The notes under the pieces are model-generated. The model was not told where the DNA came from, searched no databases, and saw only the letters and a program-made list of their open reading frames with translations. Positions 38,653 to 51,300 of a DNA stretch of 64,000 nucleotides are shown piece by piece (position 1 is the stretch's first letter; every line of letters starts with the position of its first letter). A program made the translations under genes and the position numbers. The stretch lies in NCBI GenBank assembly GCA_021613335.1, contig JAJTWR010000260.1:413501-477500 (forward strand), written 5' to 3'. Source of the stretch: Whitmania pigra. Taxonomy: Eukaryota; Annelida; Clitellata; Hirudinida; Haemopidae.

Positions 38653-38821
38653 TGTTGGACACAGGAACTTTGTCCTACTTGCATAATTAGAGACGCGGGC
38701 TCCGAGCGCCATGTTTGTTTATGTTTCACGAACTCAACGCGATATTATTCCTTCTCAACTCGAGTCAACAATTCCTCTGTTCAACATTTATTCTTCTGAT
38801 TGTCTGTGTATATACATTTAC
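38653..38821 (+). mobile_element. Probable 3' LTR of the Gypsy fragment
   Basis: A purine-rich GGTGGAGGAG tract sits just before TGTTGGACAC, as a polypurine tract precedes a 3' LTR. The right end is placed near TTTACA at 38821 by the TG...CA rule. There is no second LTR in the window to confirm either boundary. Confidence 0.5.
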
Positions 38822-39917
38822 ACTATACTCTCTGGGGAATGAGTTATCTGAGATGGAAAAAATATAAACAGAGTCGCACATGAAAAAGAAATATACATAC
38901 GGTATATAGGTGTCTCGGATCAGCACAGGATTTAGGGTGCTCGGGACAGAGGCTAGAATATTTTGCTCCCGGAAGAAATTAGAGCATAAGTGTCTCTCCC
39001 CCTTTTAGTGACATCTCTCTATTACATTGAATAAGGAAAAACAATTTAAATTTTAATAAAACAATGAGTTTAAAAAAGAAAATTTATAGAAATTACCCAC
39101 TCAATCATTGTCGCTAACTGGTTTATATAGTCTACTTAGTAAGATCCTGTAAGCGCCCCTACATATACGATCAATTTTCCCCAAAAATGCCCCGGCCTAA
39201 TCATCCAGCCGTGAAATGGACGTTAATAAAATACACACACACACACCAACAAATTACATCCCAGAAAAGTAACACATCTACAGCAGGCAAATATGCAGCA
39301 TCCCCTTACAAACTCGTGTGATACCTGTGCAAAAGTTTAAGAGCGCGTCTTACTATGGTAATACAAATTTAATTTATTTATTTTTCTATTAATTGTTCGA
39401 TTTTTTGCATAATAACTACTTTAACCTCCCGTGAATCAATTAATTTGCTAATTTAGCCTGAAGGGCAAAGGAATTACAGGAATGATTTCCCAGATTTTCA
39501 ACACCAGTTTGCATTATTCTCAGAAAAACAGAGTAACTTAAAAATGTCTTATTACGAATTACTATTAGCAGGCATCAATTAATGAGTGGTTAAGTTCAAA
39601 TACTGCCCACAGGAGCTTCTATGATTAATAACTGGTGAATTGATTCCACCAAATGACAGACTTGGGTTCTGATGTGGAATAAAATCAGCATCTAGATTTG
39701 TATACATGATTTAAGTCATCAATCCCAATACCCATACCCCAGTCATAATATCTCCTCACAATGTATCCTTTATTTAGTCTCTAAATCACAAACTTAAAAG
39801 TCATTTTCATGCCCTAAACTCCTCACAGTCCATTAGATCTATCCTAAAATTAACCAAAAATAAATTTTTTACAAGTTTAGTCCACAGATATAAAGGCACG
39901 AGATTGTCTCTGTCATC
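38822..39917. other. Region between the Gypsy LTR and CARNMT1
   Basis: Mostly unassigned AT-rich sequence, with a SINE tail and CA repeat at 39191-39247. It should include the 3' UTR of the minus-strand CARNMT1 gene. Confidence 0.5.
39191..39247 (+). repeat. SINE family A tail ending in a CA microsatellite
   Basis: GGCCTAATCATCCAGCCGTG followed by AAATGGACGTTAATAAA matches the family tail in plus orientation. It is followed directly by about eight CA units. The simple repeat probably grew from the SINE 3' end. Confidence 0.75.
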
Positions 39918-42068
39918 TTAATCCAGAGGCTTCCTTGCCACGAAGAAGATGCAACTGTATTCATATTTAAGCATAGATTTTGAGTTCTGGTTGTAAGTTG
40001 CAGGAAGGTTCACTTGCTCCTTCTAAAAACAATTTTTTCATCAACAATATAATAATATATTGAGTGAAAATATTAATTTATCTAGTTTGTTTATTATTGC
40101 TGACCAACTTTTTAGGTGCAATAACTCATCACCGAAGACATAAAAAGTAACTCACAATAATTTCAAATTTGAACTGCAAGATAATACTGCGAACTTCTTC
40201 ATAACTGACTTCGATAGAACTCTCGCCCTCCATATCAGCAAAATGGAATAACAAAGGGCCTGCAACAGATGTCTTGATGATATGAACTTTGTAAGATGAA
40301 TTTTAAACAAATTAAATTAAGTTCTCAGAAGCTAATCAGTTAACTGTTAATAATGACCATTTGTGCATCTATGGATATTATGATGAGGTTGGGATTCATG
40401 CCTGCTTCACATTGATTTACCCAATGTCCAAGTTAATTTATTACTTGATCAAGTCTTAAAATCATAGCAGAACAAATCTGGCACAACTGAGTAATGATTA
40501 AATTATTATAATGATTAAAGTTATCTGCTTAACAAAATTGAGATGTTAATTAGCTCCTACACAAACACATAAATGTAGGACATGTCACCAAAATTTATCC
40601 AGTATCCACCGGGCTTGAGAATTGAATAAATTGATTCGATGTATGCCATTATATTCGGTGCTGTGTCAATGAAGAACACTGAAGCAATGCAATCCCATGA
40701 ATCTGCAGATAATTAAATCTAAATAATGACACTATAAAGTGCTTAGACAGAGTGTGGTAATGTATGATGCTAAATAACAAATTAATAATGGTTGTATAAT
40801 ATCATTAATTTAAACCTCTTTCCTTGTAAACCTCCAAGAAATCACCAGCTACCATGGAAAATTTGGAGTCTTCGGGTAACTCTGAAGGGTTTACGTCTGG
40901 GAAGAGTATCGGTTGGATCTGATCGGAGGAGGACATGTTATTGCACGTCTGATGAACCCAAGGATACAAAGTGTGCACATTCACATCCTTGCATCTAGGA
41001 GCATTCATATATTGCAGTTTTAAAAGTGATTAACAATTCTTATAAGTTCAAATTTAATCAATAAATTTGGTAAAAGTAAAGAATAAAACGTTAAAAACAA
41101 GTGAAATTAATGATGCGACCAACTTGTTAAGAACAAAGTTTGACGCAAATAACATGAACAGACTGAACTCATTCCCTTCGCATGCGAAACCCAATTTTGC
41201 CAGTTCATAGGCCAGCCTACCAAGACCAGCACCAGGCACAAGTATTTCTATCTGCCTTCTATCCCTGTAAACCAATGAAAATTAAACTTTGAATTTAAAC
41301 ATTTCACAAAATAAGTCCATTATGGTTTCAGTGAGAACTGGAGGCCAAATAATGTTTGTGAAACTTCATACAATGAATTTTACTTGATGTTTTTATAATT
41401 AAAAAAATAGTAGAATAGTATTTAATAACCGTACTTGCAAGTGGAATAAATATCCAACACTTCATCAATGACTGGCTTGTAGCAAGCATTACGCTCCTCT
41501 GTTCCATTGCTGCTCCAGTCCCTCATAAATTGCTTTAAAGTGCTTTTGACTTTATCCATGTCAAAGTCCAGCATTGGCGTGTTTCTCTTTTGCTAAATTT
41601 GCATTTGTAAAGATGTAACATCCTCATTTTTTCCTATTCTTCTATTAGTTATTAGTATTAGTTACCTTGACATCAGCTAAGATATTTTGCTTGTTCTCGA
41701 ACATTTGATCAGCATCTTGCACGATGAGGTCTATGATATGTTGGTTTTGTAAAATACATTTTTTTACTGATGACAAATGGTCGAGGAACCGTGGTATCAT
41801 GTCACGATGTCGAACAGGTAAGTTGTTGTAATTTTTTTCTATTTGGTTCATTTTATTTATGGAATACCCCCTGCGCATAAGTCGATAACAAATCATAAGC
41901 TAGTAAACAAGTACAACAAAATGCAATTCTCAATAGCTACATAGAAGCCCTAATGGTTTGTAGTTTTATCAAATATACTCACTTATAGCATTTAAATGCG
42001 TTTATAATGCGTATGAAATGCCGACACTCTTCGGCACTCATCTCGAAACCAGAATCTTCGCTAGACAT
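39918..42068 (-). CDS. CARNMT1: Carnosine N-methyltransferase (UPF0586 family)
   Basis: Eight exons: 41983-42068, 41666-41870, 41435-41592, 41124-41264, 40816-40994, 40589-40702, 40156-40259, 39918-40022; 363 residues (human 409). The S-adenosylmethionine site is [19 protein letters not shown]. Further family marks are [70 protein letters not shown] and [14 protein letters not shown]. The enzyme methylates the imidazole of carnosine to give anserine, and related histidyl dipeptides; it is cytosolic or nuclear. It is 46 residues shorter than human, mostly by a shorter N terminus, and the start [18 protein letters not shown] aligns well. The exon-2 acceptor (CAG/GGGG at 41870) was chosen by frame. 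Confidence 0.95.
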
Positions 42069-42573
42069 CGCTTTGAGATAATACCCGGTCAAAATTGTTT
42101 GTAGTTAGTCAAAACATGCGAAAAGTTGATAATATGAAAGATATCACTAAAAAAAGATTTGTTTAAAATATTTTAAACATTATTTTTTACAATGATAATT
42201 TATATTAAAAACTGATTATATTTCTTAAGTACAGTTCTCCAGTAATTTGCTTCAATTCAAAATATAACTTAATGAAAAAACTACATACACACAAAATTTA
42301 TTTTATATAAAATAAAAAACGTATAAAACTTAGTTTATTGCCTATTATTTTTAGTTTGCCAATCTTATTTTGCGCCACCTAGTGGTTTTTAAATATAGCA
42401 CTATTGCTCGTTAAACAAAACTAATACTAATAAATTATTTAACTGAATTACATAAATTTAAATTTATCATATTTAAAAAAAAATTCTAAATAAAATATTT
42501 CATTATAAGCATTAAAACACCACTACAGACGTTTCAATTGGGACACATAACAGTCAGTAGAGAAGCTCTCCTC
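42069..42573. other. Divergent promoter region of CARNMT1 and U4 snRNA
   Basis: About 500 bp separate the CARNMT1 start and the U4 gene, which point away from each other. A TTCAATTGGGACA stretch about 30-45 bp before U4 could be part of an snRNA proximal element, but I cannot confirm this without a species-specific consensus. No other feature is seen. Confidence 0.4.
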
Positions 42574-42720
42574 AGCTTTGCGCAGTGGCAGTACCATAGC
42601 CGGTGAGGTTCATCCGAGGCGTGGTTATTGCTAGTTGAAAACTAAACCCAATACCCCGCAGTGTCCCTCACTCACGTGGGTGGGCAACTGCAATCTTTGG
42701 ACGCCCTCGAGGGGGCAGTT
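42574..42720 (+). ncRNA. U4 spliceosomal snRNA
   Basis: Begins AGCTTTGCGCAGTGGCAGTA, the near-universal U4 5' end. The 5' stem-loop with its kink-turn (AGCCGGTGAGGTTCATCCGAGG) and the U6-pairing stretch TTATTGCTAGTTGAAAAC follow, then CCCAATACCCCGC, a central stem-loop, the Sm site AATCTTTGG (42692-42700) and a terminal GC-rich hairpin. Relative to human U4, the 5' stem changes on both sides (ACCA pairing with TGGT), keeping the helix. This argues for a working gene, not a pseudogene. Length is about 145 nt, as in other animals. U4 base-pairs with U6 in the U4/U6.U5 tri-snRNP and is released when the spliceosome is activated. Confidence 0.95.
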
Positions 42721-42835
42721 AGAAATAAAAGTAATTCTTTCGGAGTACTTAGAGTGGTGTGGCAATGCTGTGAGATAATGTTAGGTTGGGGTGTTCATGC
42801 TACAACATTTTTGTTACCGTAGCAAGACAATTGTC

Positions 42836-42920
42836 TTTTAATGCCCGTGTCACAGCTAGATCACTGGGGCAATGCACCCGTAACGAATTCGAGCCTGCGC
42901 TGCTACTGGACCACTCGGCG
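42836..42920 (-). repeat. SINE family A copy with tRNA-like head
   Basis: On the minus strand: GCCGAGTGGTCCAGTAGC (A-box-like), GGCTCGAATTCG (B-box-like), then a tail with CAGTGATCTAGCTGTGACAC and GGGCATTAAAA. These correspond to the family tail elements ATCACCTAGTTATGAAA and GGACGTTAATAAA. It lies just downstream of U4. Confidence 0.65.
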
Positions 42921-42937
42921 ATTCCTGTTTTTCTCCA

Positions 42938-43008
42938 CTATTTTATTAACGTCCGTTGCATAGCCACATGATTAAGACGGTTTCGCCCGTAACGGCGTTC
43001 GAATTAGC
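42938..43008 (-). repeat. SINE family A partial copy
   Basis: Minus strand: TTCGAACGCCGTTACGGGCG (B-box side), then GTCTTAATCATGTGGCTATG and GCAACGGACGTTAATAAAATA. It is arranged in tandem with the copy at 42836-42920. Confidence 0.75.
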
Positions 43009-43290
43009 TTCCTGTTTCTCATCTTATTCTTACTTTTTAAGATTTTTCATCCGAATAAACACATAGATAATTTTTGTTCGATTTAGCACTAAACTGTTTT
43101 TTAAAACCCGTTTTATCATAAGGTTTTTTGTTGTTGATACACAATTTATTAAAATTTGGTAGAATACTTGTTAAAATTCAAGAGAAAATGATGTTTTCTG
43201 TCTAGGTTCATTTTTAGAAATATCATCTGAGGAATGTTGACGTTTGATTTATTTATTTCTAATATTGTTTGACGGACTTATTGTACATAA

Positions 43291-43999
43291 ATGTTTTCCC
43301 TATGTTTGAATTTCTACACAGTTACTTTATTGATTATTTCACTGGTTATTACTTGTCTAATTGGTGATTCGCTAGTCAATTATCAATCTAGCTATTTTAT
43401 ATCCAATCGAGTCTTGAGGTGCATTGTTGATTCCTGTACGCATGCGATAGTTGGAATATTATCGTGGGCAGTTATTATTTACACCTGGGAAAAAGATAAT
43501 TTCCAGTGGTTTCTACTGGAAACTTTTTTCGCCGGGGCGTTGGCCGCTTCTATTGATTTGGACCATTTTGTTGAGAGCCGTTCTATTGATTTACAGGTAA
43601 TTAGAAATTTATGATCTTCACCAATTATAACGTTATCTTTAATAAATTTATATTTTTCAGGTGGTTATTTCTCTTGAACACAGACCATTCTTACACAACA
43701 CATCTCTAACATTGCTTATTTGCATCATTCTATTATTTATGACAAGGAATACTTTTTTGAGGACGTTACCATTCATGTTTTTCATATCTTCTTGTACTCA
43801 CCATCTTCGAGACTCTAATAGAAGAGGTCTCTGGTTTTGGGGTTATGTAACCCCACCTTTACCTCAGTATGTATATTTACTTTTCATTCTTGTTTTAGTT
43901 TTCTCAGTGAAGCACATCTATTGGCACTTTGTAACTCATTCATCAGAGCACAATGTCATAAAAATTCCTCAGAAGTATGATCCCTTACCTCAAGTTTAA
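43291..43999 (+). CDS. TMEM267: Transmembrane protein 267
   Basis: Two exons, 43291-43596 and 43661-43999, encode 214 residues (human 215). It is a multi-pass membrane protein with about five hydrophobic segments. Family marks are IVDSCTHAIVGILSWAV, AGALAASIDLDHFVESRS, HRPFLHNTSLTLL and SSCTHHLRDSNRRGLWFWG, the last two holding conserved His and Asp residues. Its molecular function is unknown in any animal that I know of; the HRPFLH and THHLRD motifs recall membrane-bound hydrolase folds, which is only a resemblance. A poly(A) signal AATAAA follows at 44205-44210. Confidence 0.92.
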
Positions 44000-44204
44000 A
44001 AATAGATTCTTCAGCATTATAAGAATAATGCAAGGCTGTGATGCATGATTTGACTAATTCATAAAATTAATGTTTTTTGAAAACATGTGTTTCTAATAGA
44101 TCTTCGAATATTCACTTACTAATCATCACTTAAAGCAATTATTTCATCACAAATCAAATATTTAAACTGAAAATATTGCCTGTTGTAAGGATTTCTTAAT
44201 CAGT

Positions 44205-44210
44205 AATAAA
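44205..44210 (+). terminator. Candidate poly(A) signal for TMEM267
   Basis: AATAAA about 205 bp after the stop codon and the first canonical signal in a short 3' UTR. Confidence 0.5.
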
Positions 44211-45374
44211 AAATTTCTGCGATTGCAAACAACCCAAAAATCAAAAGGTGCTACCCATGTCTGAGAACCTCACCTGTAGTATTCAGCTTGAGACACTGTG
44301 AAGTAACTTGGCATTTCAGAGATGTTGGTTTTAAATAATAATTCCTCCGATGCTGCTTACACAACAAGCTATCATTAATTTTAAGTACTTTTCGAGATAA
44401 GCGTGAGATGTTCAGCACTAATAACATCTCAGCAAACTGAAACAACAACAGCCCAAGTGCATTTATTCGTTTATTGACCAGTAAAATATTGAGAACAGTC
44501 ATTTAATCATTTATTGAAGAGTCAAAAATATTGAGAACACTCATTTGCTCGGAATCAACATCCACCTCAAGTGCTGCTCAATGAACGAGATTCTCGGGCC
44601 GGAAACCCGTCGATTAGCGTCGAAGTTAATTAATTACAGTCGCACGGAAGGCATAACTTCACATGAGAACTTGAAAACAAGATCGAACCATGCAGATCTA
44701 TCTATTTACAAAGGCTACAACAAACCATTCACTCTGACCAAATCAAAATCTATCATGATTCGTCTGTGACGGACACAAGAGCAGAGCATTCAATGTACAC
44801 TGTACCAAAATGTTGAGCAAAGACCTCTGGCCCTCCGATCGTGGTACGAATATGTATAGAGGTGACAAAAAAAAGACATGTTATGCCATGTACACTCCTA
44901 AATTAATTTAAAGCTTTGAACAATCCTCTGAAGAGGGAGCAGAGTTTACAAAAATTCTTAAATAAAGCAGTTGTGACAGAGGCACTGTTTGGCAATATAA
45001 ATTCCTAAAAAAAAAACAACAAAAATGAAACCCGTAGGTGCTTGATGATGCGAACATGATGATGGAACTTTTGATTAAATGCACAATTGTAATTCACACT
45101 CGGACTTTCCAACATCTGCAATCAAGCAACAACAGAAACCAGCTCGAGTTGCAACCGTTTCAAGTCGACTTAAATAAATAAAACAAATGACGTCCGTCGA
45201 AACAGTCACTCCTGGGTTCCTCGGGCAAACCGACCCTAGATCGGACGGCTCCGTAATTTCTCGAGAAATAAATCTGTGAGAGATTTGAAAGTAAACACAA
45301 AACATTCCAAGGACAAATGGATTCAAAAGTTCAAATAAAGATGACTCGTTGCTGGAACAAGACACGAATAGTAC
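44211..45374. other. 3' flank of the Venus kinase receptor
   Basis: No gene is supported. The region probably includes the receptor's 3' UTR on the minus strand. The plus-strand open frame at 44545-44769 has no recognisable domain. Confidence 0.5.
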
Positions 45375-48300
45375 TCATAATGCAGGTGACGAGGAAACCG
45401 CGGAATTCTTCTTTCTGGAATGACGTTTATTCTGCTGGTGACAGATGGCGCTCTGCTGGCCTAAGGGGATCTTGCACGTCCAACCCGACGTGTCCGTCAG
45501 GTCGGGATTCCCCTTCGAATCCAGGACCTTCTTGAAGATGGCTGTCACCCTGGGCTCAGTGGAGATGGACCTGTGCAGGACTGGTGCCGTCGAAGACCTC
45601 TCACATCCGTTGCAAAGCAGACCCTTGGTTTCATTACTGATTTCACCTGAATTTCTCAGAGCATGACTATGAGCATTAGTGTCTCTACCCTTATCAAAAG
45701 AGTCTTCTCTCCACTTTTTTGGTATTTCTGATGCTTTGATCAAGTCAAATTGACCCTCCCCACTCAGACTGGGGAAATCAAAGCAGTGAGCACTAGTTGA
45801 CTGAGGAGAACAAATGTCAGGAGATTTTTCAGGGTTTGTAAACCTATGTTGTTTGGTGTTGTTGAGCATTCCTGAAATAGACGTTTTGTGCCTAGCCGTG
45901 CCGGAGGACTTTTGAAATTTAGCAGAACTGGAGCCTTTGTTAGAAGGATCCATGAAGTTGACGACGAGTCCGTTGTTTCCACCGCTCCCGTCGAATCCGA
46001 CCTGGGGTCTCGGCACGTCCAGGCACGGCACGAGAAGAAGAGGCATCCTCTCGAGCTGATCGATTATCACGTCTATGGTTGGGCGATTCTCGCTCTCATA
46101 CGACCAGCATTGTTTCAACAACTTCTCCCTGAGAGCAAGAAGAAATAAAAAAACGAATTAATGCCAACCTATGGTGGAATAATAAAACCATCTTTAAAAA
46201 AAAAATTAACTCTTGATCACTTTAAAAGTTAAAAGTATAGACTTTGAGGGATTTGTAACAAACAGATAAGAAGGTGTTTTAAAGCTAAATTAATTATGAG
46301 ATGCACTCACAGGTGTTCTGGACATCCTGCTGGAAGTCCGATGACTTTGTGATTCTTCACAAACACAACCACCTGCTCGTTTGTGAAACCGTGGTAAGGC
46401 AGGGCGCCAAACGTAAAAATCTCATACATGAGCACCCCGAAGCTCCAAATGTCAGATGCGGATGAAAAGACGCCTTCCCTCAGACTCTCCGGCGCCATCC
46501 ATCTCACTGGAAACTTTCCTAAAATATTAAGTCACTTGCGAACTGGGTATCTTATGCAATGGGTTGTTTCATCAAATATGCATGTTATCAAATACTCTAA
46601 TCAGACAATGTTTAAATATTGAACAAAATAAAATTCATTTAATTAATTAATTTGGGAAAAAAGCCAGATCTTCAAAAATGTTTACCTACCATTACTGATA
46701 CATCTTACATAGCCACTGTTGTAAACATTCTCTGTGAGACCGAAGTCACCAATTTTCACAATTCCAGTCTCGTGAACAAGACAGTTTCGACATGCCAAAT
46801 CTCTGCAGAATAAACAAAGTCATATGTCAAAGTCGACAACCAGTGAGAAAGAAAGTGTTCATGACAAAAATCAAAAAGATCTAAAGATGGGAATATATGA
46901 CATCAATATTTATGGCATTTAAAGTGCTTGTGTGAAAGCTGATGAGTGAATTATAGAAGAATCAAAGACAGGATTGAGGTTCTGATCAAAAGTGATGATG
47001 ACAAACCTGTGGACAAATCCCAAGTTGGTGAGGTATTTTAGTCCGTTTGCAACATCAAATGCCATTTTTGTGATGGCCTGTGGTCCTACATCCATGGCCT
47101 CTTCAGAATTTTCATTCACCAAATGTCTCCTGGACAACAGGTAGGATCTCAAGTCACCATGCAACATGAACTCCATCACAACCAATCCCGGGTCGCCGAT
47201 GGAGCAGACGCCGAGCAATTTGACGATATTCTCGTGGCTGAAATCTTTCATGAGTCTTGCCTCGCTGAAGAAATCAACCTAGAAGGGACGTTGAGAGTTA
47301 GCGACTTATCAACAAAATCAATTTTAATATCCTCTCGACCTTGTCGTCAGAAGTTGAACCCGGTTTGAGAGTCTTCACTGCAACTGCCACCCAATTTTGA
47401 TTGATTTTAGCTTCTCCTCCAAAAACTGTTCCAAATTCTCCTTGGCCTTTTAATTTGATGTTTAAAATTTAAAATTAGTAAGGGCTAGAATTTATAAACA
47501 CAAATTTCATTTCCACAAACCAATCTTTCTATTTAGTATGATTTCATTCCTGGTTAGCTCCCAACCAGCAATTTGAGGAGTTTCTTTGTTAATGAGTTTG
47601 ATTTTGTCATCATACCTGGTGAGCCAATATAAAACAACTGTATGGAATCTTAGAAGCAAAGTAAAGAAATAGATGTGAGACCTTTTCTTAATGTAAATTA
47701 GGGCCAGAATTATCGGAACGAGAGTGACACCAAAGACAAAGACATTGATGAATATGATGGCCATGTCGCATTCCACTCCGAGCAGGGAGCGGATTGATTC
47801 CACACTGCAAGCCTTTTCGGAATCTGAAAGTTTGAAATAACATCATCCGACCATAAAATTTAATTTTAGACAAATTTAACATTTAAATTGACAGGCTCGA
47901 ATCAGGAACATTGATAAGATTTGACCTTAACATTTTGCACTCACCGAGGCTATCTCCGGGTGCCGTGCCACTGGATGTCCTCCAAATTAGTGTGTTCATG
48001 TCCATAACGAGACCATCTGCAGAGATGTTGTTCTGCTCAGGCTTAAATTGTCCCACCTTCACAAAGTCATCCAATTGCATCTGAAGTATCTCAACGATAC
48101 CACTTCTATCTGCTCCCTTGAACTTTATGGGACCCGTCAGACCATCAAAATGAAGCGATTCCACAATCTGCACGAACCGCCTGTTTAGAGACAAATTGCA
48201 TTTTGACAATTTAAAACAATTTAGAACATTCAAATAACTCTTATCAATATCTTGTATCTACTATGGGTTAATAAAAATGTACAAGTTATAAATATTCAAT

Positions 48301-51300
48301 GGTTTCTTAACTGTTTCATAACTCATTGCATGCCTGGTGAGCAGATCTGATGTTCGAGATAAAGTGTTTCAAAGAATCTCTGCTGAGCAAGTATTTGGAT
48401 CTAAACCTTTCAATCGGATATCCAAATGTTATTTGTTTCTAATCTCTACTCATATATCTCATAAACTATTCTACATTCATTTTGACACACAACTCCTATT
48501 CAAACCTCATGAATTTTCATCCACTTCAACAATGCAACTGTCCCTTTTGAAATAACCCTTTGTCTCATTTCATTTCTGATTATTTTTATATAAGTCCATG
48601 ACCTCCACTGCATTCTTGACTCCTCTTATCCCGAGTGTGTCATTCTAAAGAACTACTTGTTGAGCCTTAAGCTTTTGATTGAAAACCATCTAACCCTTCT
48701 AGAAGTCCAAACTACGAAAGCAATTCTTAAAATAAAAATCTGATAATAGCATGAACGAACAATTGTCGTTTTAGAGACTTTGTGTGCAAGTTAACTCGAA
48801 GGTCTGCAATGGCAACAGTTTTAAAGTATCTCGTTCAAAACTTTCCACAAATGCCTTGGAAAGGAGTGCCATGTAGATGGCTTATAAAAAGTGCTTCGGA
48901 TGATGCGCATACGCAGAATGTAAATGAACTACTAAATATTGTCTTTTCAAATAAAGATTTTGTTATGATTGTCCATGATTTTGAGTTATAGACATTTAAA
49001 TTGACTTAGCAATAAATTAGGCGGTTATAAAACAAACCACAGAACAGTTGGAATAATAATTTACTTTGTCTGGAATTTGTTTCACTTGAACAAAAACATA
49101 AAACAACAACAACAACAACAAACTTGAGAGTGTTTTCTTCATGGAAGTAAGCAAGAGCTGATGAGTTTTCGTGGAGCATTTGATGGAAGGCTCTGCCATA
49201 TACCAGGATGGCATCGAATGCCTCCGACGAGACGGGATACAAACCACCCTTTCCCTAGAGAAACAAAACTTTTGTTTAGAAATTAAGTGATTGATTAAAT
49301 TAATTTTCATTATATTTTATTTACTCAATTAGTCATGGATATAGTAAACAAGTTATAAACATAACCACAAATCTACAGTAACTTGTTATTCATAACAATA
49401 TGCAAAAACTATATGAAAGTATTTCAAATGAACTAAATCACTATTTTTAGCTTATAATTGGATTCTAAGTTCATAATATGTACCACAGAATTATATCACC
49501 AAGCAACAATTAAATAATCACTTAGTGTGACATCTCATTATGACTTATAATTATTCTTGGAAATCTTAACGACAACAATAATTGCCAACAACAAGTTAAC
49601 TCACCATTTTTTTCAAGCGACGAGTAATGGTATCCATGATCTCCGTGGAGGAGTTGTTCCCGATGATGATGTTGTTAGCAGAGTCCAACTGAGCATTGTT
49701 GAAGACAAAGTGGCTCTGCAGAGCCTCTGTGATCTTGCTTTGAGTGCAATCGGCGGTTCTCAGATGGTAGTACTGGCTGTTGTTGACATTCCACCATTTG
49801 TCTACCAGTGTTGTCAGGGTCATGAAGAACCACGAATAATTGTTGCTACTTGCCATTTTCTGGAGACAATTAAAAAAAAAAAAATTAAAGAAATTAAGGT
49901 CATTTGAGTACCTCTAGATCTGAGTGCATGGTTTTTAAGGCTCGCAAGGCAATTCAGCTTGCAAATTAGCATGGGCCGTTAATAAATAATCGAAATTTTC
50001 AAACATGCGCAATGATAATAAATAAAATATAACAAAAAAATAACTGTTAATAAACAAAATATAAAAATATTTCATTGAATGAATGCAATGATTTGAATGA
50101 GTTAACTTCTAAAAGATAATATTGATAATTATGAACACTGTCATCATCGCTTTAATCCAGTTATTGTAAAAAGGATTCCAAGGCGAACGAAACCTCCTTA
50201 TAAAAATATTGTCCAAAATGCCGTCAACACTTTCAAGTTCATAGAAAGTGGACAAAATGAAGACCGTGCAATCTATTCATCACATTCTATCAATGTACCC
50301 ATACAACCTCATTAAAGAGACATCTTATCTTGAAATTGTTCTGTTGCATAATAAAATCATAAGAGGTCTGCACTCAATAAAAATTATAAATATTATTTGA
50401 CCATTAGCATTTAACAACAATGCATCTAAAGCAAAGCTACTGATAAATATTTTAGGAAGCAGCTTATTATTCAAGTTAGTAAGGCAAGTTCACATCATTA
50501 GCAAACATTCCAATTAAATGTAATCTCACTTAAATGTATAGAAAGTTATAGATACCAACCTTATCATAGATTTGACACAGAAACGCCAACATATTTCGAG
50601 CTTCGAGGGCTACAACCACAATGTTGACACGCTTCTTTTTCAATTGATCCAAACTCTTAAAAAATATAATGTAAAATGACTTAAATAAAATAACAATGAT
50701 TCTTCATAAAATCCATAAATACTCACGTCGGAGAGGGTTTGCAAGTCCGTGATGCTTGGAACTTTGGAATCGAAGGCAACGTTGATGTTTCTCGATCCCA
50801 GAAATTCTTTGAAGAAGTTGTGATAACCTTCGAGATTAGAGGAGTCTTCGATAAAAAGTCCCACTCTCTTCCAGTTGAAAATCTCAAACATCTCAAGCAA
50901 AGCAAACCTTGAAATGAGACATAAAAAGACCAAATTTAGAATTAAATTTAAATAACACCAAAAGCATTCCAAAAAAATAAAAACGTACAATAACATTATA
51001 ATAACAAAAAGTTGATCGAGTCTCACGCTTTATCCATAAAAATGGAGTTGATCCTGAAGAAGTAAGGATATAAATTTCTTTGACTCAAAGCAAATGACTT
51101 TGAATTATGAGCAATCAGAGGAATTGAGTACACTGTCGACATGCTGCCAACCAAGTCTTCAAAATTTGATGGGACGGAAGTGTCTAGAAAAATTGTTGAC
51201 ATAAAAAATTAAAAAAAAGGACAGAGATATCAAATCTGAAGTGCTCACCTAACAGTCCCAGGACTCTGTGTGTTTTGTTGGTCATGTAGGCAGTGATGCT

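Noticed and set aside
48782..48991. 69-residue plus-strand open frame in a VKR intron
   Set aside because: Antisense within an intron, no recognised domain, no supporting structure.
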